The notes: generated by a model not told the origin, from the letters alone. A DNA stretch of 5,547 bases from Solobacterium sp. (GCA_017536845.1 JAFWCP010000485.1:1-5547); one strand, 5' to 3'. Counted from the stretch's first letter, positions 1-4,823 are shown. A program made the numbers and translations.

Positions 1-77
1 TTATCATCAACACAGCTTCCTACAGCTCGTATCATTTACCCTTTCTTAATCAAGCCGTGAACTTTCGGATCACCTGA
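1..77 (+). other. Unresolved left edge, possible 3' end of a convergent gene
   Basis: No gene can be assigned here. On the plus strand the third frame is open from the window edge to a TGA at 75-77 and would encode about 24 residues ending in NFRIT; its third codon positions are moderately G/C rich, as in neighbouring genes. The first plus frame is also open, to a TGA at 58-60. On the minus strand an ATG at 35-33 opens a frame that runs off the edge, with only a poorly spaced AAGGG before it. If the plus-frame reading is right, a rightward gene converges on the minus-strand operon and ends just before the hairpin at 80-99. The stretch is too short to choose among these. Confidence 0.2.
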
Positions 78-99
78 AAACCGGCTGGTTTCAGCCGGT
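77..99 (-). terminator. Rho-independent terminator of the glycosyltransferase-metallopeptidase-zinc ribbon operon
   Basis: Read on the minus strand, an 8-bp perfect stem ACCGGCTG (99-92) and CAGCCGGT (87-80) encloses an AAAC loop and runs into a short T-run (80-77). The first stem base is the last base of the TGA stop codon of the zinc-ribbon gene, so the stem begins inside the stop. On the plus strand no T-run follows, so it should act in one direction only. The T-run has only four residues, but the stem is very G/C rich. Confidence 0.8.
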
Positions 100-368
100 C
101 AGATCCAGTCATAATTGCCGCCGGTCACTGCCAGCGAAAGCAATGTATCATACTTCTCCACATTCTCTTCGCCATCAATCACCTCGAGCAGCACAGCGGT
201 TTCATCTTCCGCAGGCATTTCATCATCGGGGCCGATTTCCATATTCGGCACCACGCCGCAGTCCGGGCAGATGATCCTGGGACCGATGCGTTCATCCAGA
301 AACCTGCTGCCGCACCTTTCACATTCATAGAAGCCGCATCTCTGCGTTCCGTCTTTTACATAATACAT
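99..368 (-). CDS. Small acidic zinc-ribbon protein, unknown function
   Basis: This is an 89-residue protein. Its N-terminal part carries two CxxC knuckles, C16-x2-C19 (CERCG) and C34-x2-C37 (CPDCG), spaced as in a rubredoxin-like or treble-clef zinc ribbon; an extra Cys sits at 11. The rest (about 44-89) is strongly acidic and has no recognisable domain, signal peptide or membrane segment, so it is probably cytosolic. I chose the ATG at 368-366 because AGGAGG lies six bases upstream, inside the last codons of the preceding metallopeptidase gene; the frame stays open to 422 but that upstream ATG has no comparable site. The gene starts 2 nt after the metallopeptidase stop and is last in the operon, so it is probably translationally coupled. 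Zinc ribbons of this size often bind nucleic acid or a protein partner, but nothing here decides which. Real gene: likely. Function: unknown. Confidence 0.85.
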   Translation of the reverse strand: MYYVKDGTQRCGFYECERCGSRFLDERIGPRIICPDCGVVPNMEIGPDDEMPAEDETAVLLEVIDGEENVEKYDTLLSLAVTGGNYDWI

Positions 369-370
369 GG

Positions 371-940
371 TTATCCTCCTGTCATCCGGTTCAGTATGAC
401 CGGTCCGTTCTTTTTCAGCCATTCATCGCAGGCCCAATAGTTTGGAAAGACCCGTAAGACTTCCCGATAGAAGGCGTCTGAATGGTTCATATATTTTCTG
501 TGGCAAAGCTCGTGCACGATGACCGAATCAATCACCTCTTTCGGGCAAAGCATGAGCAGGCAGTTGAAGTTCAGGTTCCCTTTGGAGGAACAGCTGCCCC
601 AGCGTGTTGTCTGGTTGCGGATGGTGATCCTTCCGAACGTCACGCCGATCTTTGCCGCATATTCCTTCGCTCTGGGCGGGATATAGGCAAGTGCCTGATC
701 AGCCAGATCTTTGATATCATCATAGGACAAAGCATCGCCGACGACCGGGCTGCTGGCCCGGTTCTCTTTCATCTTTGCCAGATGGCTGTCGATCCAGTGC
801 TCTTTTTCTTTCAGGAACGTGATGATCCGCTCATTGCTCATCTGCAGCGGCGCCTTGACCACGATTTCCATATTCCGGGTGATCTGCACCGCAAGCGTCT
901 TCCGCCGGGATCGGATTACCTTGACTTCATTCAGATTCAT
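371..940 (-). CDS. DUF45 / YgjP-like zinc metallopeptidase
   Basis: This 189-residue protein belongs to the YgjP/DUF45 (SprT-like, often labelled M48) metallopeptidase family. The signature stretch is clear: WGSCSSKGNLNFN at 114-126, then the zinc-binding helix HELCH (H143, E144, H147) and a downstream NHS with H153 as probable third ligand, followed by the usual FY...FPNYW tail. Residues 1-60 contain the family's N-terminal beta-rich section (SRRKTLAVQI, then an IVVKAP strand). No signal peptide or membrane span is visible, so it is likely cytosolic. Known members are often near 230 residues; this one lacks the insert normally found between the N-terminal strands and the central helix, around 60-75. 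The start ATG at 940-938 has GGAGG four bases upstream and overlaps the preceding glycosyltransferase stop as ATGA. The frame is open to 1255, but the extra residues are a shadow of the glycosyltransferase. Family assignment is secure; the substrate is unknown. Confidence 0.92.
   Translation of the reverse strand: MNLNEVKVIRSRRKTLAVQITRNMEIVVKAPLQMSNERIITFLKEKEHWIDSHLAKMKENRASSPVVGDALSYDDIKDLADQALAYIPPRAKEYAAKIGVTFGRITIRNQTTRWGSCSSKGNLNFNCLLMLCPKEVIDSVIVHELCHRKYMNHSDAFYREVLRVFPNYWACDEWLKKNGPVILNRMTGG
375..380 (-). promoter_or_regulatory. Ribosome binding site of the zinc-ribbon gene, fixing its start
   Basis: AGGAGG on the minus strand lies six bases before the ATG at 368-366. It is embedded in the codons for the C-terminal Thr-Gly-Gly of the upstream metallopeptidase, with that gene's TAA stop (373-371) between the site and the start. 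It decides the short start over the longer open frame and suggests coupled translation. Confidence 0.85.
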
Positions 941-1875
941 TGATCCTCCAGATTTGTTTCTTTCACGATGTAGTTCGGCCTGCCCTTGGTCTCTGTATAG
1001 ATCTTGGCAATATACTGGCCGATGATGCCCAGGCAGAACAACTGCAGGCCGCCGATGAAGATGATCACACAGATCGTAGAGGCCCAGCCTGCCACCGGGT
1101 CGCCGAACAGCAGTTTTCTGACGACAATAAATACCAGCATCACCCCGGCAAACACGGTCATTAACAGGCCGAACCAGGAGGCCAGTGACAGCGGCGCTTC
1201 CGAGAAGGAAATGATCCCATCCAGCGCATACCTGGTCAGCTTGACAAAGCTCCATTTCGACTTGCCGGCCGAACGTTCCACATTTTCATACGTGAGCCAG
1301 TATGTCTTAAACCCGATCCAGGCAAACAGCCCCTTGGAAAACCGGTTGACTTCCTTCAGGCTTAACAGGGCGTCGCACGCCTTTCGGTTCAGCATCCGGA
1401 AATCTCTTGCCCCGTCAGGAATCTCGGTATCGGAAATCCGGTTGATCAGCCGGTAGAAACGGCGGGCGAAAAAGGAACGCACCGGCGGTTCTCCCTTTCT
1501 GTCCATCCTTCTTGAGGCAACGATGTCATACTCACCCTGATCCAGGATTTCCATCATCTGCAGCAGCAGTTCCGGCGGGTCCTGCAGGTCTGCGTCCATG
1601 GTGCAGACGTAGCTGCCGGACGCGTAGCAGAAGCCGGCATACATGGCGGATTCCTTGCCGAAATTGCGTGAGAACAGGATGTACTTTACCCTTTCATCCC
1701 TGGCCGCAAGATCCCTGATGACTGCTTCCGTACGGTCTCTGGAGCCATCATCCACCAGGATCAGCTCAAAGGCACAGTCCTTCAGCAGATCCGTCAGTTT
1801 TTCATATAAATACGGCAGGGTGTCCTGTTCGTTGTAACAGGGCACCACGACCGACAGTCTTGTTTCGTTTTTCAT
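937..1875 (-). CDS. Membrane-anchored GT2 glycosyltransferase, GtrB/DPM1-like (polyprenyl-phosphate sugar transferase type)
   Basis: This 312-residue protein likely transfers a sugar from a nucleotide donor to undecaprenyl phosphate at the inner membrane face, for envelope or teichoic acid glycosylation. The GT-A domain spans about 5-215: VVPCYNEQD at 9-17, VDDGSRDRT at 41-49, the metal-binding DADLQDPPE at 94-102, RDFRMLNR at 157-164 and the KSKWS acceptor-side motif at 205-209. Two C-terminal membrane helices follow (about 227-252 and 262-290), then the conserved GQYIAKIYTETKGRPNYIV stretch typical of GtrB/YfdH-like and bacterial DPM1-like enzymes. Length is normal for the family. The ATG at 1875 is preferred: an in-frame TAA lies at 1896-1894, the only other candidate is a TTG at 1884 without a site, and the next Met is at residue 78. 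The gene overlaps the metallopeptidase gene by 4 nt. Donor sugar and final glycan cannot be read from sequence. Confidence 0.93.
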   Translation of the reverse strand: MKNETRLSVVVPCYNEQDTLPYLYEKLTDLLKDCAFELILVDDGSRDRTEAVIRDLAARDERVKYILFSRNFGKESAMYAGFCYASGSYVCTMDADLQDPPELLLQMMEILDQGEYDIVASRRMDRKGEPPVRSFFARRFYRLINRISDTEIPDGARDFRMLNRKACDALLSLKEVNRFSKGLFAWIGFKTYWLTYENVERSAGKSKWSFVKLTRYALDGIISFSEAPLSLASWFGLLMTVFAGVMLVFIVVRKLLFGDPVAGWASTICVIIFIGGLQLFCLGIIGQYIAKIYTETKGRPNYIVKETNLEDQ

Positions 1876-1882
1876 GACTTCC

Positions 1883-1908
1883 AATATACCACATTATTTC
1901 ATGACGGT
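1883..1908 (-). promoter_or_regulatory. Probable promoter of the three-gene operon, placing the transcript start at the ATG
   Basis: On the minus strand, TTGATA (1913-1908, overlapping the T-run of the upstream terminator) is followed after 19 nt by TATATT (1888-1883). TGG immediately precedes the hexamer, giving a TGn extended -10. The spacer is long, but extended -10 promoters tolerate a poor -35. The expected start of transcription falls at about 1876-1875, the first base of the glycosyltransferase ATG, which would make a leaderless mRNA. Confidence 0.5.
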
Positions 1909-1911
1909 ATC

Positions 1912-1936
1912 AAAAATCCTGTGGGATGCACAGGAT
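1912..1936 (-). terminator. Rho-independent terminator of the soluble GT2 gene
   Basis: On the minus strand, ATCCTGTG (1936-1929) pairs perfectly with CACAGGAT (1923-1916) around a CATCC loop, followed by a T-run (1916-1912). The stem starts with the last base of the TGA stop codon (1938-1936) of the upstream glycosyltransferase, so there is no untranslated spacer. It separates the two glycosyltransferase transcripts. Confidence 0.88.
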
Positions 1937-2943
1937 CAGTTGAAACCGTAGATTTTCTGGGCAATGTGGTAAACCGCAATCGGCAGCTTTTTGCCAAGGA
2001 AGCCGGGAATGTGGAAGAGTATGTACGTAACCCCTTTATGCAGCCTGCGGTACAGGTCAGCATCCGCATTTTTGATATAGTCCCAGAGCTCGGCAATCTG
2101 TTCTTCGGATTCCTTTCCGCCCTTGATACGCAGGAGGATCTGCGATACGCCGGTGATGATCGTCAGGTAATTGTACATATAGTCGTAACAATGAGGGTCA
2201 CAGTCCTTGTACTTGATCTGGTTGTCAACCAGGATCTTATTGACCCTTAACTGCTGGTCAAGACGTTTGATCATGACCGACTCATGCACGGACTGGTCAT
2301 CTCTGCCGATGAAGTAATGGTAGAGATTCACATTCATGTAATACAGCTTTCTGACATAGGGCAGCGGTGCCGTAACGAAGATGTTGTCGACATAGAAGGT
2401 ATGTTCCGGCAGCTGGACACCGGATTCTCTGAGCATTTCCGTACGGTAGATGACCGAATGCATCAGGACATACTTGCCGATGCCCATGTGGCCTGCTTCT
2501 TTCCATGTGATGATCTTATCCTCCGGCAGGATGCCATGGTAGGACATGACCTTCTTGTGCTTTTCACCGACCTTGTCATAGACATAGTTGCAGATGAAAA
2601 GGTCAACATCCTCAGGCAGGGATTCCAGCCTGTCCAGCACTCTCTGCAGGACAATCGGATTGAGCCAGTCATCACTGTCGACAACCTTGAAGTATTTGCC
2701 GGTGGCATTGGCCATGCCGGTATTGACAGCGCCGCCGTGGCCTTTGTTTTCCTGATGGATGGCTTTTACCGTATCGGGATACTGAGCCTGGTACCTGTCT
2801 GCAATCTCTGCCGTCCTGTCTGTTGAGCCGTCATCCACGATCAGGATTTCCACTCTGTCTTTTGCCGTCAGCAGCTGTTCGATGCAATTTTCCATATAAG
2901 CTTCCGAGTTATAGCTCGGAACCGCAAAACTGATTGTTTTCAT
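1936..2943 (-). CDS. Soluble GT2 family glycosyltransferase
   Basis: This 335-residue protein is a GT-A fold, family 2 glycosyltransferase that would act in the cytoplasm or at the membrane surface, probably building a cell-surface polysaccharide. Visible motifs are FAVPSYNSEAYM at 6-17, VDDGSTDRT at 36-44, the glycine-rich NKGHGGAVNTG at 66-76, and the metal-binding VDSDDW at 88-93. The segment HTFYVDNIF at 181-189 occupies the place of the usual acidic ED motif, with D186 as the likely base, although the first acidic residue is Val here. Residues 210-335 form a helical C-terminal domain with YFIGRDDQSVH at 210-220; a mildly hydrophobic stretch near 305-327 (ILFHIPGFLG) may contact the membrane, but I see no clear transmembrane helix. 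The ATG at 2943 has GAGGTG just upstream. It has its own promoter and terminator, so it is monocistronic. Donor and acceptor are unknown. Confidence 0.92.
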   Translation of the reverse strand: MKTISFAVPSYNSEAYMENCIEQLLTAKDRVEILIVDDGSTDRTAEIADRYQAQYPDTVKAIHQENKGHGGAVNTGMANATGKYFKVVDSDDWLNPIVLQRVLDRLESLPEDVDLFICNYVYDKVGEKHKKVMSYHGILPEDKIITWKEAGHMGIGKYVLMHSVIYRTEMLRESGVQLPEHTFYVDNIFVTAPLPYVRKLYYMNVNLYHYFIGRDDQSVHESVMIKRLDQQLRVNKILVDNQIKYKDCDPHCYDYMYNYLTIITGVSQILLRIKGGKESEEQIAELWDYIKNADADLYRRLHKGVTYILFHIPGFLGKKLPIAVYHIAQKIYGFN

Positions 2944-2961
2944 GTTTCACCTCGCCACACT

Positions 2962-2990
2962 ATTATCCTCTATTTTCCTTCTTTTGTGTA
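2962..2990 (-). promoter_or_regulatory. Probable promoter of the soluble GT2 gene
   Basis: On the minus strand, TACACA (2990-2985) and GATAAT (2967-2962) are separated by 17 nt. The -10 matches the consensus at 5 of 6 positions and the -35 at 4 of 6. The predicted start near 2955 gives a leader of only about 12 nt that contains the GAGGTG ribosome site. It lies back to back with the rightward promoter at 2994-3022. Confidence 0.5.
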
Positions 2991-2993
2991 TGC

Positions 2994-3022
2994 TTGCGGA
3001 ATGTCTTTAAGAAAATTACAAT
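2994..3022 (+). promoter_or_regulatory. Probable promoter of the metallophosphoesterase gene
   Basis: TTGCGG (2994-2999) and TACAAT (3017-3022) are separated by 17 nt. The -10 matches at 5 of 6 positions; the -35 keeps TTG. The predicted start near 3029 lies just before the AAGGAAA ribosome site (3031-3037). Its -35 is only 3 bp from the -35 of the leftward promoter. Confidence 0.5.
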
Positions 3023-3046
3023 AGTTCCGAAAGGAAACATTACGCC

Positions 3047-4105
3047 ATGTTCAAAGCTGTCATCAGTGCCGACCTGCACTTTACCGTAAACGGACAGGCC
3101 CCTGATTCCATTGTTCCGATGATCCGGGAGTGTGAAAGGGCCATGACCGCCTTCGTCAGCAACGTCATCCGCATCCGCCCGGATGTTCTGATCCTGCTGG
3201 GAGATCTGACGCTGGGCGGCAGGGACCGGGATACCATCCCTTTTGCAAGGCATCTGGACCGCCTGCGCAAGGCGGAAATCCCGATGATCCTTCTCCCCGG
3301 CAACCATGAATTCGACCAGGGCACAGCCGAAACATTCAAAAAGCTTTACTTCCCTTATCTCACCATGGAAACCCGTGATCCCGCTTCCTTAAGCTATACC
3401 CGCAGTTTCGGAAACCTCACCTTCTTATGCATGGATGACAGTTCGGCAGACCCTTCCGGGTATCTTGGCGAGGAAACAATGAACTGGCTGCAGGAATCCC
3501 TGTCCGCAATCCGGGCGAAAGGGAATATTCCCATCTTCCTGAGCCACCATAACGTGCTCAGGGATGAATGGATCTACCACCCTGATACCTACCGGATCAC
3601 GGCTGTGGATCTGGAAAAGGTGCTGAAGGAATACCGTGTGCCCGTCATCTTCTCCGGCCACCAGCACTTCCCGGCCATACGCAGCGGCAGCGGCCTGCAG
3701 GAAATCGTTGTGCCGATGCCCTGGATGCCCAGGCAGAGGTTCGGCCTGTTTACCATTGAGGACAATGTCCTGAACTATCAGCTGATGCCGGTTGCCTTCC
3801 CGCTTGTCTTTGAACAGGTTGTCAGGGAAAAGAACCTGATGGCAAGAAAGAACAGGCAGGAAATCTTCACTTCCATCTTTGCGAAGAAGCATGTTTCCGC
3901 CGAGAAATACCTTCCTGTCATCAACGCCTGGTTCGATGCCTATGAATCCGGCCGTCTGCATGAAAGCAGGGCCGCCATCAAGGCCATGCCCCATTATGAC
4001 AGCATGATGCGTCTGATGCAGGACAATCCCTACGGCCTGTGGTTCGGCGCTTTGATGAAGGAGGAGGCGCTGGACGACTGCCGGGCAACAGTCACCATCT
4101 CCTGA
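3047..4105 (+). CDS. Calcineurin-like metallophosphoesterase
   Basis: This 352-residue protein has the complete two-metal phosphoesterase signature in order: D9-x-H11 (SADLHF), GDLT with D53, GNHE with N86 and H87, SHH with H167 (FLSHHN), and GHQH at 204-207. It should therefore hydrolyse phosphomonoesters or diesters with Mn, Fe or similar ions. No signal peptide or membrane helix is visible, so it is predicted cytosolic, unlike the secreted 5'-nucleotidase branch. The catalytic domain ends near 245. About 105 further residues are charged and probably helical (REKNLMARKNRQEIF at 246-260, then an alternating helix and loop pattern) and match no domain I recognise. The ATG at 3047 has AAGGAAA about nine bases upstream. 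The gene is transcribed alone: it is divergent from the glycosyltransferase and closed by the terminator at 4188-4221. Cyclic-nucleotide phosphodiesterase is one possibility among several; the substrate is not known. Confidence 0.92.
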   Translation: MFKAVISADLHFTVNGQAPDSIVPMIRECERAMTAFVSNVIRIRPDVLILLGDLTLGGRDRDTIPFARHLDRLRKAEIPMILLPGNHEFDQGTAETFKKLYFPYLTMETRDPASLSYTRSFGNLTFLCMDDSSADPSGYLGEETMNWLQESLSAIRAKGNIPIFLSHHNVLRDEWIYHPDTYRITAVDLEKVLKEYRVPVIFSGHQHFPAIRSGSGLQEIVVPMPWMPRQRFGLFTIEDNVLNYQLMPVAFPLVFEQVVREKNLMARKNRQEIFTSIFAKKHVSAEKYLPVINAWFDAYESGRLHESRAAIKAMPHYDSMMRLMQDNPYGLWFGALMKEEALDDCRATVTIS

Positions 4106-4160
4106 TCCGGCATTGAACAGAAAAGAATGCCCTGACCGGGTTCCAGACGCAGACAGAAAG

Positions 4161-4177
4161 GGCTGCTGAAAGCAGCC
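4161..4177 (+). other. Perfect hairpin upstream of the terminator
   Basis: GGCTGCT (4161-4167) and AGCAGCC (4171-4177) form a 7-bp perfect stem with a GAA loop, 55 nt after the phosphoesterase stop and 10 nt before the terminator stem. No T-run follows on the plus strand, so it is not a second terminator in that direction. It may protect the mRNA 3' end from nucleases. The remaining bases of 4106-4160 show no feature. Confidence 0.6.
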
Positions 4178-4187
4178 TGCATCATGC

Positions 4188-4221
4188 AACGCATCTCTTT
4201 TATCACAGAGATGCGTTTTTT
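4188..4221 (+). terminator. Strong rho-independent terminator after the metallophosphoesterase gene
   Basis: AACGCATCTCT (4188-4198) pairs with AGAGATGCGTT (4207-4217) over 11 bp with an 8-nt loop. Six T residues (4216-4221) follow, then C and three more T. It isolates the phosphoesterase from the nfeD-floA operon, and its T-rich tail abuts the next promoter. Confidence 0.93.
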
Positions 4222-4222
4222 C

Positions 4223-4250
4223 TTTGCAGTCTTGAATCTGATGGTAAAAT
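4223..4250 (+). promoter_or_regulatory. Probable promoter of the nfeD-floA operon
   Basis: TTTGCA (4223-4228) and TAAAAT (4245-4250) are separated by 16 nt, and TGG directly precedes the -10, giving an extended -10 element. The -35 lies at the end of the terminator T-rich tail. Expected transcription start is near 4257, which gives a leader of about 93 nt. I see no convincing SigW-type promoter downstream of the terminator, although the B. subtilis homologous operon is known to be SigW dependent. Confidence 0.5.
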
Positions 4251-4262
4251 AGATCTAATAAA

Positions 4263-4333
4263 GCGGTAAATCAAGAAGAACACCGCAGATACTGCATCAA
4301 CATAGATGATTTACAAGACAGGCTGTCATACAG
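4263..4333 (+). promoter_or_regulatory. Structured 5' leader of the nfeD-floA mRNA
   Basis: An 8-bp perfect inverted repeat, GTAAATCA (4266-4273) and TGATTTAC (4307-4314), encloses an inner hairpin GCAG (4285-4288)/CTGC (4292-4295). Alternative short stems compete: GCGGT (4263-4267)/ACCGC (4282-4286), GACA (4317-4320)/TGTC (4324-4327), and CTGT (4323-4326)/ACAG (4330-4333) next to the ribosome site. No known riboswitch class is recognised and no sequence complementary to GGAGG is seen, so a regulatory role is only inferred. Confidence 0.35.
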
Positions 4334-4336
4334 AGA

Positions 4337-4341
4337 GGAGG
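4337..4341 (+). promoter_or_regulatory. Ribosome binding site selecting the TTG start of the NfeD-like gene
   Basis: GGAGG within AGAGGAGGT lies 8 nt before the TTG at 4350 but 17 nt before the in-frame ATG at 4359. Spacing therefore favours the TTG. Confidence 0.8.
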
Positions 4342-4349
4342 TAAGGCAC

Positions 4350-4823
4350 TTGAACAACATGGATATTACCGGACTGATCATGCTGGTGATGGGGCTGATC
4401 CTGGCCGGCATCGAGATGACCATTCCGGGCTTCGGCATTGCCGGCATCAGCGGCATCATCCTCATGGGGCTCGGCGTCGTGATGCTTGCCGAAACAGTCA
4501 CGGAAGGGATCCTGATCATCCTGGCGCTGGTCGTGGTCCTTGGCATCATGCTTTCAGTGGTCATGATGTGGCTGAAGAAGAGGAAGACGCCATGGATCCT
4601 GCAGGGTGATGTGAAGGGAGGCGAAGAAATCCCGGATATCAAAGATCTGGAAGTTTATGTCGGAAGGAGAGGAAAAGCCCTGACCGACCTGAGGCCGGCA
4701 GGCATGGGAAGATTCGAAGACAAGGATCTTGAGGTCCTGTCAGAAGGAATGTTTATCGAAAAAGGAAAAGACATTGTCGTATCAATGATTCGTGACCGTA
4801 AGATCATGGTAAAGGAGATTTAG
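4350..4823 (+). CDS. Short NfeD-like membrane protein
   Basis: This 157-residue protein is a short-form NfeD, the partner of flotillins in membrane microdomains. Residues 5-76 are strongly hydrophobic and probably form three membrane segments (about 5-22, 30-47 and 52-74), including the family's [10 protein letters not shown] motif at 26-35. After a KKRK stretch at 76-79 comes a linker, and 103-157 read as the C-terminal NfeD OB-fold domain: [16 protein letters not shown] at 105-120, SEGMFIEKG at 131-139 and a closing KIMVKEI. It lacks the N-terminal ClpP-like protease domain of the long form (such as B. subtilis YqeZ), and resembles the short form exemplified by YuaF. The TTG at 4350 is chosen from the GGAGG spacing. 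The gene ends 4 nt before floA, whose ribosome site lies inside this gene's last codons, so the two are co-transcribed and probably coupled. Family assignment is confident; the exact role is inferred from the pairing. Confidence 0.88.
   Translation: MNNMDITGLIMLVMGLILAGIEMTIPGFGIAGISGIILMGLGVVMLAETVTEGILIILALVVVLGIMLSVVMMWLKKRKTPWILQGDVKGGEEIPDIKDLEVYVGRRGKALTDLRPAGMGRFEDKDLEVLSEGMFIEKGKDIVVSMIRDRKIMVKEI

Noticed and set aside
1..35. Start of a leftward gene at the ATG at 35
   Set aside because: Only eleven codons are visible, the upstream AAGGG is just 3 nt from the ATG, and two plus-strand frames are equally open over the same bases.
369..422. 18-residue N-terminal extension of the zinc-ribbon protein (start at 422)
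   Set aside because: It lies inside the metallopeptidase gene without a good ribosome site, whereas the ATG at 368 has AGGAGG at ideal spacing.
1023..1036. Shared word ATGCCCAGGCAGA between about 1025 and 3725
   Set aside because: A short match in two unrelated coding frames on opposite gene strands; most likely chance.
941..1255. N-terminal extension of the metallopeptidase frame into the glycosyltransferase gene
   Set aside because: These 105 codons lie antiphase within the glycosyltransferase coding region, give low-complexity Arg/His-rich residues, and the GGAGG-ATG at 940 explains the true start.
1876..1884. TTG at 1884 as the start of the GtrB-type glycosyltransferase
   Set aside because: It adds only three residues, has no ribosome site upstream and overlaps the probable -10 element. 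The ATG at 1875 matches usual family N-termini better.
3425..4189. Long minus-strand open frame antisense to the phosphoesterase
   Set aside because: It is a shadow of the real gene: no ribosome site, no recognisable domain, and its His/Gln/Gly-rich composition is typical of reading an antisense frame.
4167..4193. SigW-like promoter (TGAAAG, 17 nt, CGCA) upstream of nfeD-floA
   Set aside because: It deviates from TGAAAC-N16-CGTA at both elements and lies upstream of, and overlapping, the strong terminator at 4188-4221, which would stop any transcript it started. TGAAAG is explained by the hairpin at 4161-4177.
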